The notes under the pieces are model-generated. The model made no database searches, had not been told where the DNA came from, and saw nothing but the letters and a program-made list of their open reading frames with translations. From Alteromonadales bacterium alter-6D02 (GTDB lineage Bacteria; Pseudomonadota; Gammaproteobacteria; Enterobacterales; Psychrobiaceae): a stretch of DNA of 64,000 nt. Position numbers and translations under genes: made by a program. The DNA lies in NCBI GenBank assembly GCA_002835545.1, contig PIZK01000026.1, positions 1 through 64,000 on the forward strand, written 5' to 3'. How positions within the stretch are numbered: position 1 is the stretch's first letter; each line of letters starts with the position of its first letter. Positions 1-8,080 of this stretch are shown in pieces.

Positions 1-32
1 GGGGTTAATTGACCGCTTACTTTTTATCTATC

Positions 33-487
33 AAAGTGCGTCTTCCTGAAGTGTTTTTATTCAGGATCTTTGTTTGTTGTATCTGAGAGAGGTTCTGGAT
101 AGAAGCATTCCTGAACGACGACGTTGGGCTTGAACACTGTGCTTTTGTCATCCTGAAGGTGCGTTTATTTTAGGATCTTATGATGGTTCATTAGGTCCTG
201 ACTAAGAACATGTCAGGACGACAGCTAACAGAGAGGTTCTGGATAAAAGCGCTCCAGAACGACGAGTGTGGGGCATGAACACTGTGCTTTTGTCATCCTG
301 AAGGTGTGTTTATTTTGAATCTTATGATGGTTCATGAGGTCCTGACTAAGAACATGTCAGGACGACAGCTAACAAAGAGGTTCTGGATAGAAGTGTTCTA
401 GAACGACGAGTGTGGTCCTGAGAGTGTTGAACTCAGGACCACACAGCCATAGCGAGGTTCTGGATAAAAGCACTCTAGAACGACGGA
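33..487. repeat. Array of palindromic intergenic repeats (left edge)
   Basis: The first 515 bases hold no gene that I can support; almost all of it is alternating hairpin units. Type A units have the form stem, then a CTAAAAGC-like loop, then the complementary stem followed by CGACG (about 91-121, 193-223, 233-264, 339-368, 378-410, 455-487). Type B units have the form TCCTGA, a loop, then TCAGGA (about 41-70, 147-180, 289-320, 412-443). The unit at 412-443 is a near-perfect GTGGTCCTGAG/CTCAGGACCAC hairpin. A block of about 145 bp is tandemly duplicated: the word TGAACACTGT starts at 131 and again at 276. The units resemble REP/BIME elements. Any role as terminators or mRNA stabilisers is inference. 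Confidence 0.75.
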
Positions 488-515
488 TTGAGGTGCTAGA
501 ATGGCGCTTTTTACG

Positions 516-2579
516 TTATTTTATAAATTTAGCCGCTTCTTGCAGTCGATAGGCATTATTTTTAATGTAGGCCGCATTTAAGCGATCATAGTTAAAGTAT
601 GCGTTATCTAAGTTATAAAAACGTGCGCCTGTGTCACCTGACCCTGGGGTTAGGCGATTATGGCTTTTACCAACAAGCGTACTGATACCATAGTTCCAAT
701 TAGGCAAGCCACGCACTTGGAAGTATTTGCTATTAAAGTCTTTTCTTGGTGTGAATGGTATTGAGAAACCGATGCCGACAAATTGATTCCTTTCTATATC
801 GTCTTTTTTAGTATCGCGATAGCTCATGTTGATAATCACATCGCCGAACATGCGCTTCAAAGATAGGATATAGCCTTTATCTTGTTGCCAGAACTGTCCG
901 GCTTGCACTTCAAAAGAAGTGTTTAATTTAGACGCATAATAACGGTATTCACCTACAATCACCGTTCTATTTGGATCTTCAGCAGGTTTCCAACAGGCGG
1001 CAAAAAGTATGTTACAACCTTGATAATGCTCACGAGGTGGAACCACTTGATTTTCATATTTTGAGGTTATTACGTTAGCACGATGTGCACCGTTACTACT
1101 TTGCCAACGGATCTCGTTGCTGACAAAGTCGTGATCATAACGATCGCGTCCTACAGTGGTCATATTTTTGAGGTTGTAAGGTAAAGTGAAGGTTTGATTT
1201 AAGCTATAACCTTGCATCCCCGTTTGATGGCGGCTATTTTCAAAGTAACGACCGTCTTTAAAGTCTTCAGTTTCACTGATATGAGTAATATGCTGTGCTG
1301 TTAACGCCGCGCCTGACCAAAGTGGAACCTCTAAATGGCTGGCTAAACCTAGCGAAGCATCAAACATACCAAACTCTGTACCAACAGTTGAAATGATTGA
1401 TGGCCATAAGGTTAAGCGAGGCTTAAACCAAGTTTTATTGCTGTTGTGCTTATTTACAAAAGTGACCGTTTCGTTGGTGTTATAAACATCCGTTGTGATA
1501 CCCACGGCCAGAGGCTTTTCTTCGTTAAGAAAAGCAAGGTAATCAGCTGTATTACCTGTGATTGCAAGTAATGAAACTTCTTGCTCTTTGGTGACCAGTT
1601 TAAATTGAGTATATTGCTTTGACAAATTAGTATTGATGATCGCAAGTGCAACACCTAACCCATCAATTTGATTGCGGTTGTAGATGTGGTTCTCTAGTTC
1701 AATATAAGCAGTTGACGAGTTTATTTCACCGACACGGATAGACTCGAAGCCTTCTTCTGTTAGTTTGTTTTTTACTTTTTCTAAAGTGCCAGTATTATCA
1801 ACAACGTCTTGAGCGATGTAGCGATAAGCTTGCTTTGATGTCTTTTGTTTAAAGCTGGTTTTGGTGTGCATTGGTACATTAATTTCAATACCATAATAGA
1901 TATTATCGCTTAACTGGTCGTTCGAGCTATAAGCAAGTAGATTAGCTTTTACCTGCAGTTGATTATTAAGCCACTCTTTAGGTGACGAGAGGTGAAGCCC
2001 AACGTTGGTATCGCTGCTATCGTGCTCAACCGATAATTTGGCCCAATCTGTGGCTTGCCAAGCAACACTGCCAAAGAAACCGTCCATACGGCCGACTTTG
2101 GAGTCACTGCTACTTGCGCCCAATGATACTTGGATATCTTCAAATAATGTTTTTGAAGCAACAGCGTACTTAGCCCCAAAGTTATTTGCAGCACCACCAG
2201 CATCTTGAACACCGATAGCTAATGTGAACCAATCTTTTGGAATATATGGAATGGTAAACTTCACATTGGCTGACAGGTCAGTAATAAGAGCTTTGCCATT
2301 TTGGTCCTTATAGTCAGCTAACCGACCTGAAACTTCAACATGCTCCCACAGACCAAGGCCAAAATGCAGATTATTACCGTCGCGATATTGGCCACGGGCT
2401 TCCGTTTGATTACTTTGTTGAAAATGAAATATGCCTGTCTCAAAAATATCAGCAGTCGGTGTGTTAATTAAGCCGCTGAAACCTTGATATGATGTTGTAA
2501 TATTTTTTTGCGCCATCGCCGAGGTGCAAGCAATGGAGAGTGAACAAAGTGCTAATGCTTTTAGAGCAGGCTTTTTCAT
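516..2579 (-). CDS. yjbH: YjbH-family outer-membrane exopolysaccharide protein
   Basis: This 687-residue protein starts with a signal peptide (MKKPALKALALCSLSIACTS, cleavage near AMA-Q). It then shows the GLINTPTADIFETG opening typical of YjbH/DUF940 proteins, which are predicted outer-membrane beta-barrels linked to exopolysaccharide production in the E. coli yjbEFGH operon. The C-terminal half has many alternating aromatic beta-strand segments and the family-like RGLPNWNYGISTLVGKSHNR stretch. The start is supported by AAGG 8 bases upstream. It lies downstream of the lipoprotein gene at 2683-3720, separated by a strong terminator-like hairpin, so expression may depend on read-through. YjbE, F and G partners are not seen. 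The biochemical function is unknown in the family; a role in polysaccharide secretion or modification is inferred and fits the nearby sugar-nucleotide and XrtA genes. Confidence 0.85.
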   Translation of the reverse strand: MKKPALKALALCSLSIACTSAMAQKNITTSYQGFSGLINTPTADIFETGIFHFQQSNQTEARGQYRDGNNLHFGLGLWEHVEVSGRLADYKDQNGKALITDLSANVKFTIPYIPKDWFTLAIGVQDAGGAANNFGAKYAVASKTLFEDIQVSLGASSSDSKVGRMDGFFGSVAWQATDWAKLSVEHDSSDTNVGLHLSSPKEWLNNQLQVKANLLAYSSNDQLSDNIYYGIEINVPMHTKTSFKQKTSKQAYRYIAQDVVDNTGTLEKVKNKLTEEGFESIRVGEINSSTAYIELENHIYNRNQIDGLGVALAIINTNLSKQYTQFKLVTKEQEVSLLAITGNTADYLAFLNEEKPLAVGITTDVYNTNETVTFVNKHNSNKTWFKPRLTLWPSIISTVGTEFGMFDASLGLASHLEVPLWSGAALTAQHITHISETEDFKDGRYFENSRHQTGMQGYSLNQTFTLPYNLKNMTTVGRDRYDHDFVSNEIRWQSSNGAHRANVITSKYENQVVPPREHYQGCNILFAACWKPAEDPNRTVIVGEYRYYASKLNTSFEVQAGQFWQQDKGYILSLKRMFGDVIINMSYRDTKKDDIERNQFVGIGFSIPFTPRKDFNSKYFQVRGLPNWNYGISTLVGKSHNRLTPGSGDTGARFYNLDNAYFNYDRLNAAYIKNNAYRLQEAAKFIK

Positions 2580-2614
2580 TAGTGAAACCTTAAGTAAAAA
2601 AGGAGATGATAAAA

Positions 2615-2638
2615 GAAAACCCGCCGAAGCGGGTTTTC
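2615..2638 (-). terminator. Rho-independent terminator between lipoprotein gene and yjbH
   Basis: A perfect 10-bp stem (GAAAACCCGC/GCGGGTTTTC) closes a 4-base loop. On the minus strand it is followed by TTTTATC. It sits 45 bases past the lipoprotein stop and only about 35 bases before the yjbH start. That leaves little room for a separate promoter, so it may act as an attenuator that sets the lipoprotein to YjbH ratio. Confidence 0.8.
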
Positions 2639-2682
2639 AAGAGATTAAGCTTCTAAAGTCAGAAGTCTAATTTAATTATAAA

Positions 2683-3720
2683 TTAGTTACCAGTTGCACC
2701 AGTTGCGCCAGTACCGCCAGTTGCGCCAGTACCGTGAATGATGTCGCCAATTAGATCGCCTAATTTATCTGCATCAATTTCATTTGGAATTTCTAGTACA
2801 GGCAGGTCACCGTCAACATCTTGGTTAATTTCAGCTGCTAATGTGTCAACTACAGTATCAATTTGCATTTGAACACTGTTAAGAATAGCTACTGCAGCTG
2901 GAGCAACAGCACCTAGATCAGCATCTTCGTCTGCAAAAATAGCTGACGTGATTGTTTTGATTGCGGCAGTATATGCGGCAATTGCTTGGCCTAAAGACTG
3001 GTCATCAGCTGAGTCTAAAGAAGCAACTGATGCGTTAATCAGTGTTAAAGTTGCTGCAATTTCATCTGTTAAAGAAACGTTAGCACTTACAGAAGCGTCA
3101 ACAATTTCAACATCGTAAATGTTAGCGTCTGTTAAATTGATTCCTAGCGTTGCGCCTACAACCTGAGTTGCACTTTTTTGTAGTTCAACAACTTGCTCTA
3201 ATGTGATGTCAGCTAGAGTGATAGCATCGTTTTCAGCTACTGAAGCTAGGATAGTGTCTGTTGCCATAGTTGTTAATAAGTTAACATCAGCATCAACAGT
3301 TGTACCATCTGAGTAGCTCATTGTTGATAATGTTAAACCAGCTAGGTCAGCTGCTGGAACAACACCACCACGCTCAACATCACCACACATAGGAGCATCA
3401 CAAATCATTGTTGTGTCTGCATCTGCGGTAACACGAGTAATGTAAGTACCTGTAATAGGTGCTGCACTTTCAGTGTTGTTTAATGTAACAGAGTAAGTTC
3501 CGTCTGCGTTAGTTTGACCTGAAGCTAACACGTCTGAGAAGTCTGTATCGCTAGCAGCGAATACTTCTACTAATGCATTGCCAAGAGCACCCTTAATTGC
3601 ATCACCTTGAACGTCAAGCGTTGCTTTAGTGAATGGGATGATGTTGTTTTCAGAGCTACCACAAGCCGTTAATGACAAGCCGATAGCAGCCGCTAACGTA
3701 GTACGAAGAAGATTTTTCAT
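2683..3720 (-). CDS. Lipoprotein of unknown function with Gly-Ala-Thr tail
   Basis: The protein of about 345 residues has a lipoprotein signal with lipobox LTAC (Cys20), followed by GSSENN. Residues roughly 35-110 look like a carboxypeptidase-regulatory/Ig-like fold (VQGDAIKGALGNALVEVF, then an ADGTYSVTL turn). The rest is Ala/Leu/Asp-rich and predicted helical. It ends in a low-complexity GTGATGGTGATGATGN tail made of collagen-like Gly-X-Y triplets, encoded by short tandem DNA repeats (about 2686-2735). I prefer the ATG at 3720 because AAGG lies 9 bases upstream; an in-frame TTG at 3726 is less likely. It is co-directional with yjbH and probably co-transcribed with it. I do not recognise the family. 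It is likely an outer-membrane-anchored or surface protein; it has no PEP-CTERM motif. Confidence 0.7.
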   Translation of the reverse strand: MKNLLRTTLAAAIGLSLTACGSSENNIIPFTKATLDVQGDAIKGALGNALVEVFAASDTDFSDVLASGQTNADGTYSVTLNNTESAAPITGTYITRVTADADTTMICDAPMCGDVERGGVVPAADLAGLTLSTMSYSDGTTVDADVNLLTTMATDTILASVAENDAITLADITLEQVVELQKSATQVVGATLGINLTDANIYDVEIVDASVSANVSLTDEIAATLTLINASVASLDSADDQSLGQAIAAYTAAIKTITSAIFADEDADLGAVAPAAVAILNSVQMQIDTVVDTLAAEINQDVDGDLPVLEIPNEIDADKLGDLIGDIIHGTGATGGTGATGATGN

Positions 3721-4090
3721 TATCAATTACCTTATAAAAATATCGGACAGATAGTTTATTTTTGGGAGTTCCTTGCCATTAACAAAAAACTTAAAATTAG
3801 TTCACGGATAGTACCATCTATCGCGCTGAATTCAACCATTTTTTAGTTTTTATTTTAAGCATTGTCACAGGCAAATATAGATCAAATTCACTGTAATGTA
3901 AGAGCTATAATACTTTAGATTTACTCTGCTTTATTTTCTCTTACTAGTCTATACGCTTTTAGGTGAATTATTGCTGAATATTATGTCATTTTTATGTTTT
4001 TTTATTGAAAATAATAAAACCACGTTCCAAGTATACCTTTGAGAGTCTTTTGGTGTTGCGGCTTGGTTGTGGTTACAGGGGGACCAGAGT

Positions 4091-4450
4091 GACAAAGCAT
4101 TTTATTCATGAAAGTGTTTAATTCAGGGGTTAGGTTTCTTGCTACAGCATGAGGCCCTGACTAAAAGCATGCCAGGGCGACGGTTGTGGGACATGTCAGG
4201 GCGACAGCAGTGGGGCATGCGAGAGTGACAAAGCATTTTATTTATGAAAGTGTTTAATTCAGGGGTTGGGTTTCTTGCTACAGCATAGGACCCTGACTAA
4301 AAGCATGCCAGGGCAACGGTTGTGGGAATGCGAGAGCGACGGTTGTGGGACATGCCAGGGCGACAGTTGTGGGACATGTCAGGGCGACGGTTGTGGGGCA
4401 TGCTATGGGGACGATTTTGGGCATGGCAGAACGAGCCACGATTGTCGTCC
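4091..4450. repeat. Tandem hairpin-repeat array in 880-bp intergenic gap
   Basis: The gap between 3721 and 4608 holds no supported gene. From 3721 to about 4090 it is A+T-rich and presumably carries the promoter of the minus-strand lipoprotein gene, though I see no clear consensus. From 4091 a 136-bp block is tandemly duplicated (GACAAAGCAT at 4091 and 4227). Each copy contains a CCCTGACTAAAAGCATGCCAGGGC hairpin of the type A kind. A degenerate run of roughly 24-bp units built on GGGCGACGGTTGTGGGACAT follows, to about 4420. An apparent cysteine-rich reading frame over this array is an artefact of the repeats. Confidence 0.7.
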
Positions 4451-4577
4451 TAGACACCTTTTAAGCCTAGGGCTGTTGATGTGAAGTAATTGCTGTTGGA
4501 ATATTACAAAAGTAAGTTACAATAATTACATGGTGATGGCGTTATAATGACGCGATCTTTTTACAAGGATTGTAATT

Positions 4578-4625
4578 ATGTTAGAGATCTTTCTTAGCAC
4601 TTTGTTGCGTGGCTATAGTGAATAG
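4578..4625 (+). CDS. Possible 15-residue upstream ORF overlapping the hydrolase start
   Basis: An ATG at 4578, with AAGGA about 9 bases upstream, opens a 15-codon frame (MLEIFLSTLLRGYSE) that stops at 4625. It overlaps, in another frame, the GTG start assigned to the metallo-hydrolase at 4609. The upstream frame has the better ribosome-binding site, so it could couple translation to the downstream gene, or the upstream start could reflect a frameshift. No homology is recognised; confidence that it is a real peptide is low. Confidence 0.25.
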   Translation: MLEIFLSTLLRGYSE

Positions 4626-6168
4626 TCAAGCTAATCACCACGAAGGTGAGAACGACAAAGGTGTGGTTAAGTCAGCTGGGGATGGATTTGTTCCCATTTT
4701 TAGTACACATATTTTTCATCACGGGGCAGTTAATGGCGTGACAGGTTCGTGCCATGAGTTAGCGGTTGACGTAAACCCCGTGACTATTGATGACGCTCGC
4801 CATCGTTATGTAATTGATTGTGGATTATTTCAAGGGGCTGAAACTGCAGGGGTTGCAACAGAGTCACTATTAGCCATTAACTTTTCTTTGGATAATGTGG
4901 CTGCGTTATTAGTTACTCATTGTCATATTGATCATGTGGGACGTATTCCTTATTTGTTAGCAGCCGGTTTTACCGGCCCTATTTATTGCAGTACTGCTAC
5001 AGCAATATTACTGCCAGAAGTGATAGAAGACGCGTTAAAAGTCGCGGGTTTTAAGAGTCATGTTATAACAAGTGCCATTTTAAAGCGTTTAACCGAGCAA
5101 TTGGTTGCTGTTGATTATCATCAATGGCAAGCGTTACCGTTAGCTTTCAATGATCCAGCGCTCTCGGTAAAAGCACGTTTCCAACCAGCAGGCCATATCT
5201 TAGGCTCGGCCTTTATTGAATTTGAAATTCAACATCAAGCAGATAAAAAATGCACAGAACGAGTTATCTTTTCTGGCGATTTAGGTGCCTGTTATACACC
5301 GTTATTGCCTGCGCCCAAGCCGCCATACCGTTGCGACAAGTTAGTCATTGAAAGTACTTATGGTGATGCAAATCATGTTGGCCGAAAAAAGCGCAGAGCA
5401 GCGCTTGCTAGTGTCCTTAAACGCTGCGTAGCAGATAATGGCGTGGTATTAATTCCGGCATTTAGTATTGGTCGCACCCAAGAGCTACTTTATGAGATTG
5501 AAGAGATTTTACATCGCTTGTCTTTGAAGTCATCTCTGAGTGACGCAGAAAAAACCCTCAACCAAATTGATATCATCATTGACTCGCCGATGGCTGCAAA
5601 ATTTACCAAAGACTATCGTAATCTGCAGCAATGTTGGGATAAAGAAGCGCGTAGGAAAGTAAAACAAGGTCGTCATCCGCTCTCTTTTGAGCAACTCATG
5701 GTTGTTAACTCTCACCAACAGCATTTGGAGGTGATGGACTACCTCGATAAGCATCGACAAAAAGTACCCGCCATTATTATTGCCGCCAGTGGAATGTGTA
5801 GTGGAGGGCGAATTGTTAACTACCTCAAACGCTTTATTGAGCAGCCGAGTACCGATATTTTGTTCGTTGGTTATCAAGCTGAAGGGACGCCCGGTCGAAT
5901 TATTGCCAAGTATGGGCCCAAGCAGGGTTATGTTTATCTTGATAACCAAAAATACACGATTAATGCTCAAGTTCATGCAATGAGTGGCTATTCTGCCCAT
6001 GCAGATCAAAAAGATTTATTACGTTTTGTTAAGCGCATGCGAGTAAAGCCTAAACACATCCGCATTGTGCATGGTGATAATAAAGCCAAACAGACATTAA
6101 AAGCTCAATTACAGCGATTGTTACCCAATACCGAGGTGGTTATTGGTGCTTTGCATCAATCGCGATAA
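4609..6168 (+). CDS. MBL-fold beta-CASP metallo-hydrolase (RNase-like)
   Basis: The 519-residue protein has the metallo-beta-lactamase signature HCHIDH at residues 104-109, preceded by the glycine-rich GAVNGVTGSCHEL segment typical of the CPSF73/YSH1-like branch. A beta-CASP region follows, including SIGRTQELLYEIEE and ASGMCSGGRIVNYL. The C-terminal RNA-specificity (RMMBL) part carries SGYSAHADQKDLLRF with its conserved His. Bacterial members are predicted zinc-dependent RNases; the substrate is not known. The GTG start at 4609 is uncertain: it has no obvious ribosome-binding site, and GTG 4618 is an alternative. The core fold begins only near residue 30, so a short N-terminal extension is possible. 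It is followed after 32 bases by pgi on the same strand, so co-transcription is likely, although no functional link is known. Confidence 0.85.
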   Translation: MAIVNSQANHHEGENDKGVVKSAGDGFVPIFSTHIFHHGAVNGVTGSCHELAVDVNPVTIDDARHRYVIDCGLFQGAETAGVATESLLAINFSLDNVAALLVTHCHIDHVGRIPYLLAAGFTGPIYCSTATAILLPEVIEDALKVAGFKSHVITSAILKRLTEQLVAVDYHQWQALPLAFNDPALSVKARFQPAGHILGSAFIEFEIQHQADKKCTERVIFSGDLGACYTPLLPAPKPPYRCDKLVIESTYGDANHVGRKKRRAALASVLKRCVADNGVVLIPAFSIGRTQELLYEIEEILHRLSLKSSLSDAEKTLNQIDIIIDSPMAAKFTKDYRNLQQCWDKEARRKVKQGRHPLSFEQLMVVNSHQQHLEVMDYLDKHRQKVPAIIIAASGMCSGGRIVNYLKRFIEQPSTDILFVGYQAEGTPGRIIAKYGPKQGYVYLDNQKYTINAQVHAMSGYSAHADQKDLLRFVKRMRVKPKHIRIVHGDNKAKQTLKAQLQRLLPNTEVVIGALHQSR

Positions 6169-6200
6169 CGAATTAAAAAACGAATTTAAAGAAGTAAAAA

Positions 6201-7838
6201 ATGAACGAACATACTTTATCAAAATTAGCTGTCGAGTATTCAAACTTCTCGATTTATCAGTCTTTTGTAACCGATGCTAAGCGGGCTGAGCGTTTTTCGG
6301 TCTCTGCAGCAGGACTTTTTCTTGATTACTCTAAGCAGAAAGTGACTTGTGAGATTATGGACCAGCTTGAGCAATGGGCGCAAAGGTTAGGTTTGTCGGC
6401 AAAAATATCTGCTATGTTTAATGGCGATAAAATTAACTTCACAGAAGATCGCGCGGTTTTACATACCGTTTTACGCGCTCCTTATGAAAGGCAAGAAGCG
6501 ATATTAGGTGAAGCATTGGCTAATGAAGTTGCCAATACCGAGCTGAAAATGGAAACATTAATTCAAGCGATTAATGACAAGTCTATGACGGGGTATAGCG
6601 GGTTGGCATTTACCGATATAGTGGCTGTGGGTATCGGAGGGTCATACTATGGACCAAAAATATGTGATAAGGCGTTAACACCTTATCAATCGAAAGGATT
6701 GTCAGTGCACTATGTCGCTAATGTTGACGGTAATGCATTAGAAAGCAAGTTACAGCTTTTAAACCCTCAAACCACTTTAGTCGTCGTAATATCAAAGACC
6801 TTTACCACTCAAGAAACACTATTAAATGCCAACGCACTTAAATCATGGCTTGTAGAGTCTGGTTGTGGGGAATATTTAATTCATAAACACTTTGTTGCTG
6901 TAACGACTAACCTTGAGTTAGCGGTACGCTTTGGTGTTGATCCCGATAACATCTTACCGATGTGGGATTGGGTTGGCGGGCGTTTTTCACTGTGGTCTGC
7001 GGTCGGCTTTCCGTTAGCTTGTGCTATTGGTGTTGAAAACTTTAAACGTTTAAAAGCAGGGGCCTATGAAATGGATAAGCATTTGTTAGAGGCGCCCTTA
7101 AGTAGCAATATGCCTGTCATTCTTGCGTTATTGGGCGTGTGGAACCGTAGCTTTTTAAATTATCCAAGCTTAGCGGTATTGCCTTATGATCACTTGTTAG
7201 GAGACTTTCCGGGGTATCTACAGCAGTTGGATATGGAAAGTAATGGCAAGCAAGTGACAGTTGATGGCGATGAGGCTCCATTAGCCACCGCCCCAATTGT
7301 GTTTGGGCAAGAGGGCACTAATGGTCAACATGCTTTTATGCAATTAATGCATCAAAGTGATGAGGTGGTGCCAACTGAGTTTATTGTGGCATTGCGCGGT
7401 CATAGTCGTTTTCCGGAGCACCATCAAACCTTGGTCGCTAATTGCTTTGCACAAAGTGAAACGTTGATGCAAGGCAAGTCCCTTGTGCAAGTGCAAGAAG
7501 AATTAGCTAAGCAAGGGATGTCGAGTGCCGATATTGCTCAGCTAGCACCGCATAAAGTGATGAAAGGTAATGTCCCAAGTGTCACTTTAACTATGGAGCA
7601 GCTGACCCCTGAAACGATGGGTAGCTTAATGGCGCTGTATGAGCATAAAATTTTTGTTCAAGGGGTGATGTGGCAGCTAAATTCATTTGATCAGTGGGGC
7701 GTTGAACTCGGTAAAGTCTTAGGGCTGCGGGTGATGGCAGCGATGAGTGGTAACCCAGACGCCGGGTTGTCTGCTTCAAGCCAGCAGTTAATTAATCGAT
7801 TTAATCAAGTGAATAAAAATGCCGTTAAAAAACAATGA
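6201..7838 (+). CDS. pgi: Glucose-6-phosphate isomerase
   Basis: The 545-residue length matches the family. It interconverts glucose-6-phosphate and fructose-6-phosphate in the cytoplasm. The sequence shows the SIS-fold phosphosugar loop GIGGSYYGP, the signature WVGGRFSLWSAVGFPL (family signature 1) and GVMWQLNSFDQWGVELGK (signature 2, with the catalytic-region Q-x-G-V-E and Lys). The ATG is preceded by AAAGAAGTAAAAA, which offers a modest ribosome-binding site. It precedes manC and manB on the same strand, and the three together lead from glucose-6-phosphate to GDP-mannose. A type B hairpin repeat starts about 20 bases after the stop and could serve as a terminator. Confidence 0.97.
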   Translation: MNEHTLSKLAVEYSNFSIYQSFVTDAKRAERFSVSAAGLFLDYSKQKVTCEIMDQLEQWAQRLGLSAKISAMFNGDKINFTEDRAVLHTVLRAPYERQEAILGEALANEVANTELKMETLIQAINDKSMTGYSGLAFTDIVAVGIGGSYYGPKICDKALTPYQSKGLSVHYVANVDGNALESKLQLLNPQTTLVVVISKTFTTQETLLNANALKSWLVESGCGEYLIHKHFVAVTTNLELAVRFGVDPDNILPMWDWVGGRFSLWSAVGFPLACAIGVENFKRLKAGAYEMDKHLLEAPLSSNMPVILALLGVWNRSFLNYPSLAVLPYDHLLGDFPGYLQQLDMESNGKQVTVDGDEAPLATAPIVFGQEGTNGQHAFMQLMHQSDEVVPTEFIVALRGHSRFPEHHQTLVANCFAQSETLMQGKSLVQVQEELAKQGMSSADIAQLAPHKVMKGNVPSVTLTMEQLTPETMGSLMALYEHKIFVQGVMWQLNSFDQWGVELGKVLGLRVMAAMSGNPDAGLSASSQQLINRFNQVNKNAVKKQ

Positions 7839-7854
7839 GAAAGATGTGTTTGAT

Positions 7855-7980
7855 TTGTCATCCTGAGAATCTTCTACTCAGGTTCTCCTGGTTGATGCTG
7901 CATGAGACTCTTGTTAAAAAACTGCTATTAGGGCCAAGCTTCGTCGCTCTGGAGGTATTTTTAGCCCCAGACGTGGCGTA
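7855..7980. repeat. Hairpin repeats between pgi and manC
   Basis: A type B hairpin (CATCCTGAG, loop, CTCAGGTTC, about 7859-7887) lies close to the pgi stop. A degenerate type A unit in reverse orientation (CGTCGCTCTGG, loop, CCCCAGACG) follows at about 7944-7975. They belong to the same family as the arrays at the left edge and at 11053-11426. Confidence 0.6.
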
Positions 7981-8080
7981 AATGTTCAGGTACATAGACT
8001 TAGTGATTCTCGGTATTTTTGACTATACTTAGCTCAAATAGGGGATTACGTCTTTTTACTTGGGCTCTAAGGAGTTAATA

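Noticed and set aside
2683-3720. PEP-CTERM substrate
   Set aside because: The tail is Gly-Ala-Thr repeats with no PEP motif, transmembrane segment or Arg cluster.
4266-4484. Cysteine-rich 72-residue reading frame
   Set aside because: It is a translation of the 24-bp tandem repeat units and hairpins; no ribosome-binding site or family pattern is seen.
5530-6009. 159-residue reading frame antisense to the beta-CASP hydrolase gene
   Set aside because: It lies wholly inside a well-supported gene and shows no domain or start signal.
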